From the NCBI RefSeq assembly GCF_000379065.1, contig NZ_KB900614.1:3938133-4002132 (forward strand): a stretch of 64,000 nucleotides of DNA. Reading direction: 5' to 3'. Position numbers and translations under genes: made by a program. The notes under the pieces are model-generated. The model did not search any database, was not told the origin of the DNA, and saw only the letters and a program-made list of their open reading frames with translations. Positions 33,134-42,126 of this stretch are shown here, in pieces. The DNA is from Salinispora mooreana. Its GTDB lineage: Bacteria > Actinomycetota > Actinomycetes > Mycobacteriales > Micromonosporaceae. How positions within the stretch are numbered: the stretch's first letter is position 1; every line of letters begins with the position of its first letter.

Positions 33134-33720
33134 GTGTCCCGGGGGCCGCGGCCCCGGACCCGACGAGGGCCACGCGACCAAGACGGCGCGGCCGGACCGT
33201 GAATGTGCAACCGGCGTACGACGTTGTGGCCCACCTCGCGGGCGATCTGCTGCAGCAGCGATCCGGCGAGCAGCCGGAGCTGGGTGGCCCAGGCGGTCGA
33301 GCGCGCCTCCACGGTCAGCTCCCCCCCCTCCAGCTTCACCGGCCGGCTGTGCTGGGCCACATCTGGGCCGACCACCCGTTCCCAGGCGCCGAAGACCGTC
33401 GCCTCGGCCGCCGGTTGCTGCCAGCCCCGGGTCTTCACCAGCCGGTCCAGCACTGCGCCGAGCGGCTGCGGATCGCGCGGGTCCGGCCCCGGGCCGGAGT
33501 AGCCCCGCGGCCGTCGCCCCCCACCGCTCGCCCCACCGCTGCGGCTGCGCCGCTGCGGCTGCGCCGCCTGACGGCGAGCCTTCGCCGCATCCAGCACCGC
33601 CCGCGCGAGTTGCGGGCCGGCCGCCTCGGTCGGGGCCCCGGCGTCCGATGCCGGGGCGGCCCCGTCCGCGCCGGTCGCCGCCGCATGGGGCCCGACGGCG
33701 AATCCCGCCTCATCCGACAC
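33124..33720 (-). CDS. dciA: DciA-type DUF721 helicase-loading protein
   Basis: This 198-residue protein is the counterpart of mycobacterial Rv0004. A disordered, basic N-terminal half (about 1-85) precedes the DUF721 domain (about 86-175: LGAVLDRLVKTRGWQ, FGAWERVVGPDVAQHSRPV, LTVEARSTAWATQLRLL). DciA proteins interact with the replicative helicase DnaB and take the place of DnaC-type loaders. The GTG start overlaps the recF stop (GTGTCGGATGA), so the two are coupled. Its place between recF and gyrB is the conserved actinobacterial one. Confidence 0.92.
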   Translation of the reverse strand: MSDEAGFAVGPHAAATGADGAAPASDAGAPTEAAGPQLARAVLDAAKARRQAAQPQRRSRSGGASGGGRRPRGYSGPGPDPRDPQPLGAVLDRLVKTRGWQQPAAEATVFGAWERVVGPDVAQHSRPVKLEGGELTVEARSTAWATQLRLLAGSLLQQIAREVGHNVVRRLHIHGPAAPSWSRGPRRVRGRGPRDTYG

Positions 33721-34843
33721 GCTCTACCTCCCCCTCGCGGACAACGAATCGCGCTCCGTGTAGACGCGCGGGGAGATCTTCTGCCACCGCACAGGTCACC
33801 AGGAGTTGGCTCGCCTCGCCGACCAGCTCGGCGAGGCGGTCCCGCCGGCCGGTGTCCAGCTCGGCGAAGACATCGTCCAGCACCAGCACCGGCTCGATCC
33901 CGTCGGCACGCAGCAGGTCGTAACCGGCCAGCCGGAGCGCCAGCGCCAACGACCAGGACTCGCCGTGGCTGGCGTACCCCTTCGCGGGCAGTGGCCCCAG
34001 CGTGAGGTTGAGGTCGTCCCGGTGCGGGCCGACCAGGGTGGTCCCCCGCTCGATCTCGGCTGCCCGGCCGGCGGCGAGCGCCTCGCTCAGCGCCGCGGTC
34101 AGCTCCGCCCGGTCAGCGGTTGGGCTGGCCGACTCGATCGCCGATCGGTACGTGATGCCGGCCGCACCGGTACCGGCGGCCACCGCGTCGTACGCCCGGG
34201 TGATGTGCGGGGCGAGCGCGGCGACAAGATCGAGCCGACCGGCAAGCAGCTCGGCACCGCGCCGCGCGAGGTGGTCGTCCCAGACCGCGAGCGTGGAGAG
34301 GTCGCCGCCGCGGGCCCCACCGGTCTTGCGCGCCAGGTACGCGGTGCGCAGCAGGGCGTTTCGTTGCCGGAGTACCCGTTCGTAGTCAGCCCGCACCCCG
34401 GCGTACCGGGGCTGCCGGAGCACCAGCAGATCGTCCAGATAGCGGCGCCGCTGCGCCGGGTCGCCCCGGACCAGTTCCAGGTCCTCCGGGGCGAAGAGCA
34501 CCAGCCGCAGGGCGCCGAGCACGTCCCGGGCCCGCCGGGCCGGGGACCGACCGAGCCGGGCCCGGTTCGCCCGCCCCGGAACGATCTCCAACTCGACCAG
34601 GAGCTCCCGTCCCTCGTGCACCACGGCGCAGCGGATGATCCCCGCGGTGGCGCCCATCCGGACCAGCGGGGCGTCCGTGGCGACCCGGTGGGAGTCCAGG
34701 GTCGCCACGTAGCCGAGCGCCTCGATCAGGTTGGTCTTGCCGACCCCGTTCGCACCGACCAGGACGTTCGCCCCCGGTTCGAGGTCCACGCCGACCCGCT
34801 CGTACGAGCGGAAGTCAACGAGTTCCAGCCGGCGGACGTACAC
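33710..34843 (-). CDS. recF: DNA replication and repair protein RecF
   Basis: This 377-residue SMC-like ATPase loads RecA at single-strand gaps. The Walker A motif is GANGVGKTN at about 31-39 and follows the RecF N-terminal LELVDFRSYERV. The C-terminus carries the signature QLLVTC after Walker B VLDDVFAELD. The start is GTG 15 bp after gnd; no strong ribosome site is seen. The stop overlaps the dciA start. Confidence 0.97.
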   Translation of the reverse strand: MYVRRLELVDFRSYERVGVDLEPGANVLVGANGVGKTNLIEALGYVATLDSHRVATDAPLVRMGATAGIIRCAVVHEGRELLVELEIVPGRANRARLGRSPARRARDVLGALRLVLFAPEDLELVRGDPAQRRRYLDDLLVLRQPRYAGVRADYERVLRQRNALLRTAYLARKTGGARGGDLSTLAVWDDHLARRGAELLAGRLDLVAALAPHITRAYDAVAAGTGAAGITYRSAIESASPTADRAELTAALSEALAAGRAAEIERGTTLVGPHRDDLNLTLGPLPAKGYASHGESWSLALALRLAGYDLLRADGIEPVLVLDDVFAELDTGRRDRLAELVGEASQLLVTCAVAEDLPARLHGARFVVREGEVERVG

Positions 34844-34858
34844 GGGTGGTGGTTGCCG

Positions 34859-35731
34859 TCAGCGCTTGCGAACGGCGTGCCCGCCGAACTGCTGACGCAG
34901 CGCGGCGACGGCCTTCATCGCGGGTGAGTCGTCCTGGCGGGAGGCGAAACGGGCGAAGAGCGCGGCGGAGATGACGTTCATCGGAACGGCGAGCCGGACC
35001 GCCTCGTCCACGGTCCACCGCCCCTCGCCGGTGTCCTCCGTGTAGGGGCTCAGCTCGGCCAGCTCCGGGTCCTCGTCGAGCGCACGGTCGAGCAGGTCGA
35101 GCAGCCAGGAGCGGACGACCGTGCCCTCCCGCCAGGATTTGAAGACACCGGGAACATCGGTGACCAGCTCGGACTTCGCCAGCAGTTCGTAGCCCTCGGC
35201 GTAGGCGTGCATGAGACCGTACTCGACGCCGTTGTGCACCATCTTGGCGTAGTGTCCGGCACCGACCGGACCGGCGTGCACGAAGCCGAACTCTCCGGCC
35301 GGCTTCAGCGCCTCGAAGATCGGCATTATCCGGTCAACGTGCTCCTGGGCGCCGCCGACCATGAGGGCGTACCCGTTCTGCCGGCCCCAGACGCCACCGG
35401 AAACCCCGGCGTCGACGTACCCGATGCCGCGCTCGTTCAGCCGCTCGGCGCGCGGGGCATCGTCACTGAACCGCGAGTTGCCACCATCAACGATGATGTC
35501 GCCGGCGTCGAGCACCTCCGCCACCTTGCTGATGGTGTCGTCGGTGACGGCGGCGGGGACCATGACCCACACCGCGCGGGGCGCGTCCAGCTTCTGCGCC
35601 ATCTCCGCCAGGCTCGCGACGTCGCTCAGCTCGGCCTGGTTGTCGTAGCCGATCACCTCATGCCCGGCGGCACGCAGCCGCTCACGCATGTTGCCGCCCA
35701 TGCGACCGAGCCCTACCAGGCCGAGCTGCAT
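34859..35731 (-). CDS. gnd: 6-phosphogluconate dehydrogenase, short form
   Basis: This 290-residue decarboxylating 6-phosphogluconate dehydrogenase belongs to the short (GndA/YqeC) class, rather than the 470-residue form. The Rossmann motif is GLVGLGRMGGNM, the substrate motif DAGVSGGVWGRQNGYALMVGG, and the catalytic Lys is in GAGHYAKMVHNGVEYGLM. It makes ribulose-5-phosphate and reduced nicotinamide cofactor. GGAGG precedes the ATG. The location between dnaN and recF is a hallmark shared with Streptomyces and relatives, with no known mechanistic reason. Confidence 0.95.
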   Translation of the reverse strand: MQLGLVGLGRMGGNMRERLRAAGHEVIGYDNQAELSDVASLAEMAQKLDAPRAVWVMVPAAVTDDTISKVAEVLDAGDIIVDGGNSRFSDDAPRAERLNERGIGYVDAGVSGGVWGRQNGYALMVGGAQEHVDRIMPIFEALKPAGEFGFVHAGPVGAGHYAKMVHNGVEYGLMHAYAEGYELLAKSELVTDVPGVFKSWREGTVVRSWLLDLLDRALDEDPELAELSPYTEDTGEGRWTVDEAVRLAVPMNVISAALFARFASRQDDSPAMKAVAALRQQFGGHAVRKR

Positions 35732-35770
35732 TGTCCGTACCTCCGTGCGTTGTGGTTCGTCTCGGTGCGA

Positions 35771-36904
35771 TCAGCGGGAGACGCGGATCGGCATGATGAG
35801 GTAGCGGTACCCGGGCACGACCTCGCCATCCTCGTCGACAGGGGAAATCACCGCCGGCTTGAAGGCATCAACGAACGACAGAACGGCGAACTGGGTCCCC
35901 ATGTTCGAGAGACCGTCGATCAGATACTGCGGGTTGAAGCCAACAGTCAGCGGATCACCGCTGAAGCTGGCCTCCATCGCCTCGCTGGCCCGAGCCTCCT
36001 CGGTGCCACCGGCCTCCACCACCAGACCGTCGCCGCTGAAGCTCAGCAGCACCGGAGTGGTGCGTTCGGCGACGAGCGCGACCCGCTTGACAACCTCGAT
36101 GAGCGCACTGACCGGCACCTGGGCCTGCGCGTTGTGGGTGGCGGGGAAGAGCGAACGCACCGGCGGATAGTTGGCACCGTCGAGGAGCCGGCTGGTGGTG
36201 CGACGGGGGCCGCCGACGAAACCGATCATGCCCTCGCCCGCCGCTCCCTGGGAGAGCGCCATGGTGACCTGGCCGCCAAGGGGTCCGAGGGCCTTGGCGG
36301 TGTCGTGCAGCGTGCGGGCTGGGACCAGGGCGTTGAGGCTGATCTCCGGGTCTTCCGGGTTCCACTCGATCTCGCGCAGGGCAAGGCGGTAGCGGTCGGT
36401 GGCGAGCATGGCCAACGTGCCGCCGGAGAGCTCCAGCCGGACGCCGGTCATCATCGGCAGGGTCTCGTCCCGGCCGGCTGCCACGGCTACCTGGGCGACG
36501 GCGGCGGCGAACGCGGCGGCGTCGATGGTGCCAGTGCTGACCGGCATCTCCGGGAGCGTGGGATAGTCCTCGACCGGCATGGTGGGCAGGGTGAACCGGG
36601 CACTGCCGCAGACGAGCTCGAGGTGGGCGCCGACCGCCGCGATGTCGACCGGCTTGGCCGGCAGCGCCTTGGTGATTTCGGCGAGGAGCCGGCCGGAGAC
36701 CAGGGCGGCACCGTCGGCGTCACCCTGCACCTCGACGGTCACCTGGCTGGAGACCTCGTAGTCGAAGCCGGAGACCTGCAGGTTGCCGTCGGTAACCCGG
36801 AGCAGCACTCCGGCGAGCACCGGCACGGACGGCCGGTTCGGCAGGCTCTTCGCGGTCCAGGCCACGGCCTCGGCGAGCGCGTCGCGCTCTACTCGGAACT
36901 TCAT
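35771..36904 (-). CDS. dnaN: DNA polymerase III beta sliding clamp
   Basis: This 377-residue protein forms the dimeric ring that tethers polymerase to DNA. It begins KFRVERDALAEAVAWTAKSL and ends in the clamp C-terminus YRYLIMPIRVSR, with three repeated clamp domains between. GGAGG lies before the ATG at 36904; the frame stays open to 37030, but that extension is unlike DnaN. Upstream lies the origin region and dnaA on the same strand. Confidence 0.97.
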   Translation of the reverse strand: MKFRVERDALAEAVAWTAKSLPNRPSVPVLAGVLLRVTDGNLQVSGFDYEVSSQVTVEVQGDADGAALVSGRLLAEITKALPAKPVDIAAVGAHLELVCGSARFTLPTMPVEDYPTLPEMPVSTGTIDAAAFAAAVAQVAVAAGRDETLPMMTGVRLELSGGTLAMLATDRYRLALREIEWNPEDPEISLNALVPARTLHDTAKALGPLGGQVTMALSQGAAGEGMIGFVGGPRRTTSRLLDGANYPPVRSLFPATHNAQAQVPVSALIEVVKRVALVAERTTPVLLSFSGDGLVVEAGGTEEARASEAMEASFSGDPLTVGFNPQYLIDGLSNMGTQFAVLSFVDAFKPAVISPVDEDGEVVPGYRYLIMPIRVSR

Positions 36905-37703
36905 CAATGCCTCCGCGTCAACGTCAGCGCCAACTCTCTCATGCCGACCGCTGCCTGCCGACCCGCCGGGGCGTGCCGGTTCTCCTGGCACCTTAGGGCG
37001 CGTGGCCGTCGGCGGTACGTCCGACCCCACGCATGTCCAGGTGCCGCTGATCGGCAGCGGCGGTCTGCGGCCCGATCCACAGGAAGTCCAACGGTGATGA
37101 TTGGTTTTTGTTGTCTTTAGAGATCTAACTCATCGTCTTCGTCGCACCTGTGCAAACTGTGGAGAACCCACGTTGACGCAGGTCAGCCTGGTAGCACACC
37201 GGTGGGTTTCCTGTGGAGAACCCGGGGGAAAACCCAGGTCGTCATCCACAGGCCAGAGTTACCCCCAGCCCGTCCACCGTTGTCCACCGGTTATCCACCG
37301 GTTATCCACGGACTTCGTCCCCAGGCTTGTGGATTGCCGCTCATAGCTCGACCCGAGTTATCCCCAGAACCTTCAACAGCCCGTCCACACCCGGTCCACC
37401 GCCTGTGGACAACGACATCGTTATCCCCAAGTGTCCACAGCACTACCCCCAGGTTTTTCCACAGCCTGTGGATAACGAGGGGTCGGTGGACCACGTTCTC
37501 CACCGACGGGAGCGGAAGCTGTGGACAACGAGCGGGGCTTCCTGGCGCCGACGGGACACCCGGATTCCACCCGCCGCCCGGATCCGGGTGTCCCGTCGTT
37601 CGGTCCGGTGGGGTGGTGGAGCACCGAAGGAACACCGCCGTGGCGCCGGTTCGGCGGGTGGTTGTGGTGACCTTGGCGGGTGGTGCGCGGCCCGGCGGTC
37701 GCC
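36905..37703. other. Chromosomal origin of replication, oriC
   Basis: The 799-bp dnaN-dnaA gap carries at least fifteen DnaA boxes between 37158 and 37528. Exact boxes are TGTGGACAA (37404, 37520) and TGTGGATAA (37467). Near matches are at 37158, 37212, 37242, 37280, 37291, 37302, 37358, 37381, 37421, 37431 and 37455. Two opposing boxes around 37455-37475 are closely paired. The only AT-rich stretch, TTGGTTTTTGTTGTCTTTAG at about 37101-37120, lies on the dnaN side and is a candidate unwinding element. No gene is present. Confidence 0.93.
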
Positions 37704-39470
37704 TCAGGTGTTCTGCTTGATCCGGTTGGTCAGCTCGGCGATCTGGTTGTAGAGCGACCGCCGCTCGGCCATCTGCTGACGGATCTTGCGGTCGGCGTGC
37801 ATGACCGTGGTGTGGTCGCGGCCCCCGAACGCCTGCCCGATTCGGGGCAGCGACAGGTCGGTCAGCTCCCGGCACAGGTACATGGCGACCTGGCGGGCGT
37901 TGACGAGCACCCGCGAGCGGGAGTGCCCACGCAGGTCCTCCAGACTCACCCCGAAGTAGTCGGCGGTCGCCACCATGATCTGGTCGGCGGTGATCTCCGG
38001 TCCGGTGCCGTCCGGAATGAAGTCCCGCAGCACCTCCTCGGCCAGCGACAGCTCGACCGACGACCGGGTGAGGCTGGCGAATGCGGTGACCCGGATCAGC
38101 GCGCCCTCGAGCTCTCGGATCGAGTTCGACACCCGGGACGCGATGAACTCGAGCACGTCCGGCGGGGCGAACAGCCGCTCCTGGGCGGCTTTCTTCTGTA
38201 GGATCGCGATCCGGGTCTCCAGGTCTGGCGGCTGGATGTCGGCGAGCAGACCCCACTCGAACCGGGTCCGCAACCGGTCCTCCAGGGTCGCCAGCTGCTT
38301 CGGCGACCGGTCGGAGGTGATCACGATCTGTTTGTTGGCGTTGTGCAGCGTGTTGAAGGTGTGGAAGAACTCCTCCTGCGTCCGCTCCCGGTTTTCCAGG
38401 AACTGAATGTCGTCGATCAGGAGGATGTCGACATCCCGGTACCGGCGCTGGAAGGCGCTGGTCTTGTCGTCGCGCAGCGAGTTGATGAAGTCGTTGGTGA
38501 ACTCCTCGGTCGAGACGTACCGGACCGAGTTGGCGTTGCCGAGCGTCGTGGCGTAGTGGCCGATCGCGTGCAGCAGGTGCGTCTTGCCCAGCCCCGAGCT
38601 GCCGTAGATGAACAGCGGGTTGTACGCCTTCGCCGGTGACTCGGCGACCGCCACCGAAGCCGCGTGGGCGAATCGGTTGGACGAACCGATGACGAACGTC
38701 TCGAACATGTACTTCGGGTTGAGCCGGTTGCCACCGCCGTCGGCGGGTGCTGGTAGCCGACGGTCCTCGCGGCCACCGGGCCGGTGGTGGTCCACCCGCC
38801 CCGGCCCGCTGTCGGTGCCGAGTTCCCGGGGCAGCGCCGGCCTCCCGTGCGGGTCCGCCGCCTCTGCTCGGTAGCGGCCGTCGAACGGCCGTTCGGTCAC
38901 CGGTGGGCCCAGCCGGGCCTGCTCGTCAACATCGTGTCGTTCGCCTCGAGGCGGCCCGCTGAAGACGGAGCTGAACAACGGCTCCTGGCCGTCCCGGGAC
39001 ACCGGCGATGGCTGCTCCCCGTACGAATCGGCGGGCACCGCGGCGCGGCGCTCCGGCTGGGCCTGCCCGGGAATCAGCGGGAACCGTTGGTCTACGCCGG
39101 TGTCCGGGCCGCCTCCCACGACATCGCCGGTGGTGTCGCCGGGCAATCCGCCGGCCTCCGGGCTCGGGGCGCTGTGGTAAATGGTGCCGGCCGCCCGGCC
39201 GGCACCATCTTCCGGCGCGCGCACCGTGACAGCTACCTGGATGGGTCGCCCCATTCGGCGGGTGAGCGCCTCGGTGATCGCCGGGCGGAGTCGGGACTCG
39301 ATGACATCTCGGGTGAAGGCGTCCGGGACGGAGACGAGCGCGGTGTCCTCGACGACGGCGCGGAGCCGGGTCAGCCGCAGGTAAGCCCGCTGCTGCGCGG
39401 AGACGATCTCGTCGGCGAGCTCGTCGGTTGTTGCCGTCCACACCTCGGCGAGGTCGGTTGTACCCGTCAC
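37704..39470 (-). CDS. dnaA: Chromosomal replication initiator DnaA
   Basis: This is the 588-residue initiator ATPase. Domain I runs to about 90 (DLAEVWTATTDELADEIVSA). The linker domain II is unusually long (about 90-250) and rich in Gly, Pro and Asp, as in Streptomyces relatives. Domain III holds Walker A GSSGLGKTH and Walker B ILLIDDIQFL; domain IV holds the DnaA signature GGRDHTTVMHA. The GTG at 39470 is preceded by GAGGGGG at 10 bases; a longer frame to 39602 exists. Two DnaA boxes lie about 115-135 bp upstream, suggesting autoregulation. Confidence 0.97.
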   Translation of the reverse strand: MTGTTDLAEVWTATTDELADEIVSAQQRAYLRLTRLRAVVEDTALVSVPDAFTRDVIESRLRPAITEALTRRMGRPIQVAVTVRAPEDGAGRAAGTIYHSAPSPEAGGLPGDTTGDVVGGGPDTGVDQRFPLIPGQAQPERRAAVPADSYGEQPSPVSRDGQEPLFSSVFSGPPRGERHDVDEQARLGPPVTERPFDGRYRAEAADPHGRPALPRELGTDSGPGRVDHHRPGGREDRRLPAPADGGGNRLNPKYMFETFVIGSSNRFAHAASVAVAESPAKAYNPLFIYGSSGLGKTHLLHAIGHYATTLGNANSVRYVSTEEFTNDFINSLRDDKTSAFQRRYRDVDILLIDDIQFLENRERTQEEFFHTFNTLHNANKQIVITSDRSPKQLATLEDRLRTRFEWGLLADIQPPDLETRIAILQKKAAQERLFAPPDVLEFIASRVSNSIRELEGALIRVTAFASLTRSSVELSLAEEVLRDFIPDGTGPEITADQIMVATADYFGVSLEDLRGHSRSRVLVNARQVAMYLCRELTDLSLPRIGQAFGGRDHTTVMHADRKIRQQMAERRSLYNQIAELTNRIKQNT

Positions 39471-39583
39471 CGTCGTGCCACCCCCTCGCCTCTGTTCCCG
39501 GACGCCGCCGTCCTCCCCGTCGGCCGTCCCGGGTCCACCGCGTTCACGCGATGTTTCCCCCACCCCGGCTGACCGACCGGTTC

Positions 39584-39603
39584 TTGTCCACAAGTTATCC
39601 ACA
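39584..39603. promoter_or_regulatory. Two DnaA boxes upstream of dnaA
   Basis: TTGTCCACA (39584-39592) and TTATCCACA (39595-39603) are adjacent perfect boxes, 11 bp start to start, upstream of the dnaA GTG. They are the classic layout for DnaA-ATP autorepression. Confidence 0.85.
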
Positions 39604-40166
39604 GCCTGTGTGGGTACCGATTGTGGCCGCCCATCGAATGTGGGTCAGACCTCCCCCGGTACGAGCGGGCGCTGAAGCGGGTCATCTAGCCGAACGATCC
39701 ACCGCCCGATTCGGTCTTGCCTGCCGGCGGCGACCACAGCCGGACCGACCCTGGGCATCCGACAGCCACTCACCGCGATTCGGGCCAACAGCCCTGCACC
39801 GCAATCGGGCACGGTAACAGCGATGTCCGGACGCCATCAACAGCGGACGTACGTCGACCGTTGGCAGCAGCAGCGAAAACGTCGGAACTGCCGGCGCCGG
39901 GTCGGCCGGTGGGAGCGTTGACGCTCGTTGTGCCCCTGCGTACGCTGGAGCGGCTGCTGTCTCACCCTCTGCTAGGGTGATGGATGCTTGCTGTCCGCAG
40001 CGTCGGGCAGCGTTGATCGGGGGCGCCACGAAGGTGTTCCGGATCATGACCTGGTTCGGATCATGACACGACCCGGATCGTGACACGAACCGAAACTGGG
40101 ACGACCTCGGACCAGACGCGACCCCGGCGATCCCTCGCCCAGGGGTAGGACAACGGAGAGCCTGAC
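39604..40166 (+). promoter_or_regulatory. dnaA-rpmH divergent intergenic region
   Basis: This region holds the promoters of dnaA (leftward) and rpmH (rightward) and no gene. A good candidate for rpmH is TTGACG (39918-39923) with a 17-base spacer to TACGCT (39941-39946). A second -10 like box, TAGGGT, lies at 39973-39978. A tandem 17-bp repeat follows in the leader at 40040-40090. Confidence 0.55.
40040..40090 (+). repeat. Three-copy 17-bp direct repeat in the rpmH leader
   Basis: Three units starting CGGATCATGAC, CGGATCATGAC and CGGATCGTGAC begin at 40040, 40057 and 40074. The 3' halves of units two and three are also alike (ACGACC/ACGAAC). They lie 77-127 bp before the rpmH GTG, inside the probable mRNA leader or a regulator site. 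Confidence 0.65.
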
Positions 40167-40304
40167 GTGAGCAAGCGCACCTTCCAGCCGAACAACCGCC
40201 GGCGCGCGAAGACCCACGGCTTCCGGCTGCGCATGCGCACCCGTGCCGGCCGCGCCATCATCTCGACCCGTCGCAGCAAGGGCCGCGCTCGCCTGGCGGC
40301 CTGA
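40167..40304 (+). CDS. rpmH: 50S ribosomal protein L34
   Basis: This 45-residue, highly basic protein begins SKRTFQPNNRRRAKTHGFR and matches L34 throughout, including RTRAGRAIISTRR and the GRARL end. It is a late-assembling part of the large ribosomal subunit. The start is GTG, with GGAGAG upstream. It leads the rpmH-rnpA-yidD-yidC-jag-rsmG string; rnpA follows after 35 bp. It is short and easily missed by gene callers. Confidence 0.97.
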   Translation: MSKRTFQPNNRRRAKTHGFRLRMRTRAGRAIISTRRSKGRARLAA

Positions 40305-40339
40305 GGCCACCAGGTCCGATCGGCAGGGCGTGGAGAGTC

Positions 40340-40750
40340 GTGCTGACCGCCGCGCAGCGTCTGCGGCGCAGCACTGACTTCGCCGCGGCGGTCCGTGGTG
40401 GCCGACGCGTCGGGCGCGGCGTGGTCGTCGTCCACCTGGCTTTGCCCGGCATTCCGCCGGAGATCTCTTCGCCGAAGCCGGCGCGGGACACTGGTGCGGA
40501 GCAGACATCCGCACCAGCCCGCGCCGGCTTCGTCGTCTCCAAGGCGGTTGGCAACGCCGTCGTCCGCAACACTGTCCGCCGCCGGCTGCGGCACCTGGTC
40601 CGGGAGCGCCTCCCCGAACTGCCGGCCGGGAGCACCCTCATCGTCCGTGCCCTGCCTGCCGCGGCCCACCGGTCGTACCAACGACTCGGTGTCGATCTCG
40701 ACGCCGCGATCGCGGCCGCGTGCGCCCCCCGCGGGCGGCGGTCCCGGTGA
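40340..40750 (+). CDS. rnpA: Ribonuclease P protein component
   Basis: This 136-residue basic protein binds the RNase P RNA and helps it process pre-tRNA 5' ends. It begins LTAAQRLRRSTDFAAAVRGG and contains the RNR signature as NAVVRNTVRRRLRHLVRE. It has a non-conserved Pro/Ala insert of about 20 residues near 40-60. The GTG start follows TGGAGAG. Its TGA overlaps the yidD GTG as GTGA. Confidence 0.95.
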   Translation: MLTAAQRLRRSTDFAAAVRGGRRVGRGVVVVHLALPGIPPEISSPKPARDTGAEQTSAPARAGFVVSKAVGNAVVRNTVRRRLRHLVRERLPELPAGSTLIVRALPAAAHRSYQRLGVDLDAAIAAACAPRGRRSR

Positions 40751-41034
40751 GTTCGGCACCAGATCCGCCACCGCCGATCTCACTCGGTGCCCGGGTGCTG
40801 GCCGGGCCAATCATCGCGTACCGTCGGTGGATAAGTCCGGCGTTGCCGGCCCGCTGTCGGTTCTACCCGTCGTGCAGCGCATATGCCCTGGAGGCGGTGA
40901 CCCGCCACGGCCCGGTTCGGGGAGCCGGCCTGACGGCCCGGCGGCTGATGCGTTGCCACCCCTTCCACCCCGGTGGATTCGACCCGGTGCCGGAGCCGGG
41001 CGGTCGCCGCCGTGCCGATGTGACTGGAGTCTGA
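40747..41034 (+). CDS. yidD: Membrane protein insertion efficiency factor YidD
   Basis: This 95-residue protein of the YidD family has the signature AYRRWISPALPARCRFYPSC then SAYALEAVTRHG and CHPFHPGGFDPVP, including three conserved cysteines. It aids YidC-dependent insertion and lies at the inner face of the membrane. The GTG start overlaps the rnpA stop by four bases, and yidC begins three bases after its stop, so translation is coupled. Confidence 0.95.
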   Translation: MSSAPDPPPPISLGARVLAGPIIAYRRWISPALPARCRFYPSCSAYALEAVTRHGPVRGAGLTARRLMRCHPFHPGGFDPVPEPGGRRRADVTGV

Positions 41035-41037
41035 GAA

Positions 41038-42126
41038 TTGAGTCTCGACTGGATCTACTACGCGATCTCGTGGATCCTGCTGCTCTGGCATCAGGCGTGG
41101 GACGTCATCGGCGTGCCGGAAGGCGTGGTGCTCGGCACCAACTGGTCCTGGATCCTCGCCATCGTCTTCCTGGTGGTCACCGTTCGGGTGATCCTCTTCC
41201 CGGTCTTTGTCAAGCAGATCAAGTCGCAGCGGGCGATGCAGGCGCTGCAACCGCAGGTCAAGGCGCTGCAGGAGAAGCACAAGGGTGATCGGGAGACGCT
41301 CCAGAAGGAGATGATGGAGCTATATCGGAAGGAAAAGGCCAACCCGCTCATGGGCTGCCTTCCGATGTTTCTTCAGATCCCGGTCTTCCTCGGCCTGTTC
41401 CACGTGCTCCGCCGGCTCAACCCGGACCATACCAAGAAGACGCTCTACGGCTGGTCGGTCGAGCAGTTCGACAGCGCATCGGTCGCGAAGCTCTTCACCG
41501 CGCCGATCGCCGGCAAGTTCGGCTCCTCCGCCGAGGAACTGGCCGCGCTGGGGGCCGACGGCACCACCGTCAAGATCATGGCCGGCATTCTGGTGCTGGT
41601 GATGATGGGCACCACCTACCTGACCAGCCGCCAGATGATCCTCAAGACCGGCTGGGCCGAGGACCCGCAGCAGCGGATGATCCAGCGGTTGATGCTCTAC
41701 GGCATCCCGGCGTCGCTGCTCATCTCCGGCGCGATCTTCCCGATCGGTGTGATCATCTACTGGGTCACCAACAACATGTTCACGCTGGCCCAGCAGCAGT
41801 GGGTGTTGCGCAAGTTCCCGCCGCCGCCGAGCGCGAAGTCCAGCACCACCGGTACGCGTGGTCCGGTGCAGCCGGCGAAGAGCGGTGGCCTCTTCGGCCG
41901 CAGCAAGTCCGCCCCTTCGGCCGCCACCCAGCCGGCCGCTACCAAGGTCGCCGCCCCGAAGCCGGGTGCCAAGCCCACCAGCCAGAAGAAGGGCCAGCCC
42001 GCGAGCCAGAAGGGGCAGGCTGCCGGCCAGAAGGGGCAGGCTGCCGGCCAGAAGGGGCAGGCTGCCGGCCAGAAGAAGGGCCAGCCCGCCAACCAGAAGG
42101 GCCGTCCCGCCAAACGGCAGGGCTGA
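41038..42126 (+). CDS. yidC: Membrane protein insertase YidC
   Basis: This 362-residue Oxa1/YidC insertase has about five membrane helices (about 7-25, 36-58, 105-125, 178-200, 222-245). The conserved arginine for substrate is in VRVILFPVFVKQIK and the cytoplasmic C1 loop is QPQVKALQEKHKGDRE. The last 100 residues are Lys/Gln/Ala-rich, with a repeated QKGQAAG unit encoded by perfect 21-bp repeats. Start is TTG three bases after yidD. The basic tail probably contacts ribosomes. Confidence 0.95.
   Translation: MSLDWIYYAISWILLLWHQAWDVIGVPEGVVLGTNWSWILAIVFLVVTVRVILFPVFVKQIKSQRAMQALQPQVKALQEKHKGDRETLQKEMMELYRKEKANPLMGCLPMFLQIPVFLGLFHVLRRLNPDHTKKTLYGWSVEQFDSASVAKLFTAPIAGKFGSSAEELAALGADGTTVKIMAGILVLVMMGTTYLTSRQMILKTGWAEDPQQRMIQRLMLYGIPASLLISGAIFPIGVIIYWVTNNMFTLAQQQWVLRKFPPPPSAKSSTTGTRGPVQPAKSGGLFGRSKSAPSAATQPAATKVAAPKPGAKPTSQKKGQPASQKGQAAGQKGQAAGQKGQAAGQKKGQPANQKGRPAKRQG
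42006..42068 (+). repeat. Three perfect 21-bp repeats in the yidC tail
   Basis: Three identical 21-base units (42006-42026, 42027-42047, 42048-42068) each encode seven residues of the form QKGQAAG. Degenerate copies flank them. The length is a multiple of three, so copy number could vary without breaking the frame. Confidence 0.85.

Noticed and set aside
35207..37120. 637-codon plus-strand ORF opposite gnd, dnaN and part of oriC
   Set aside because: It is antisense to two conserved genes and runs into the origin; GC-rich codon bias explains the lack of stops.
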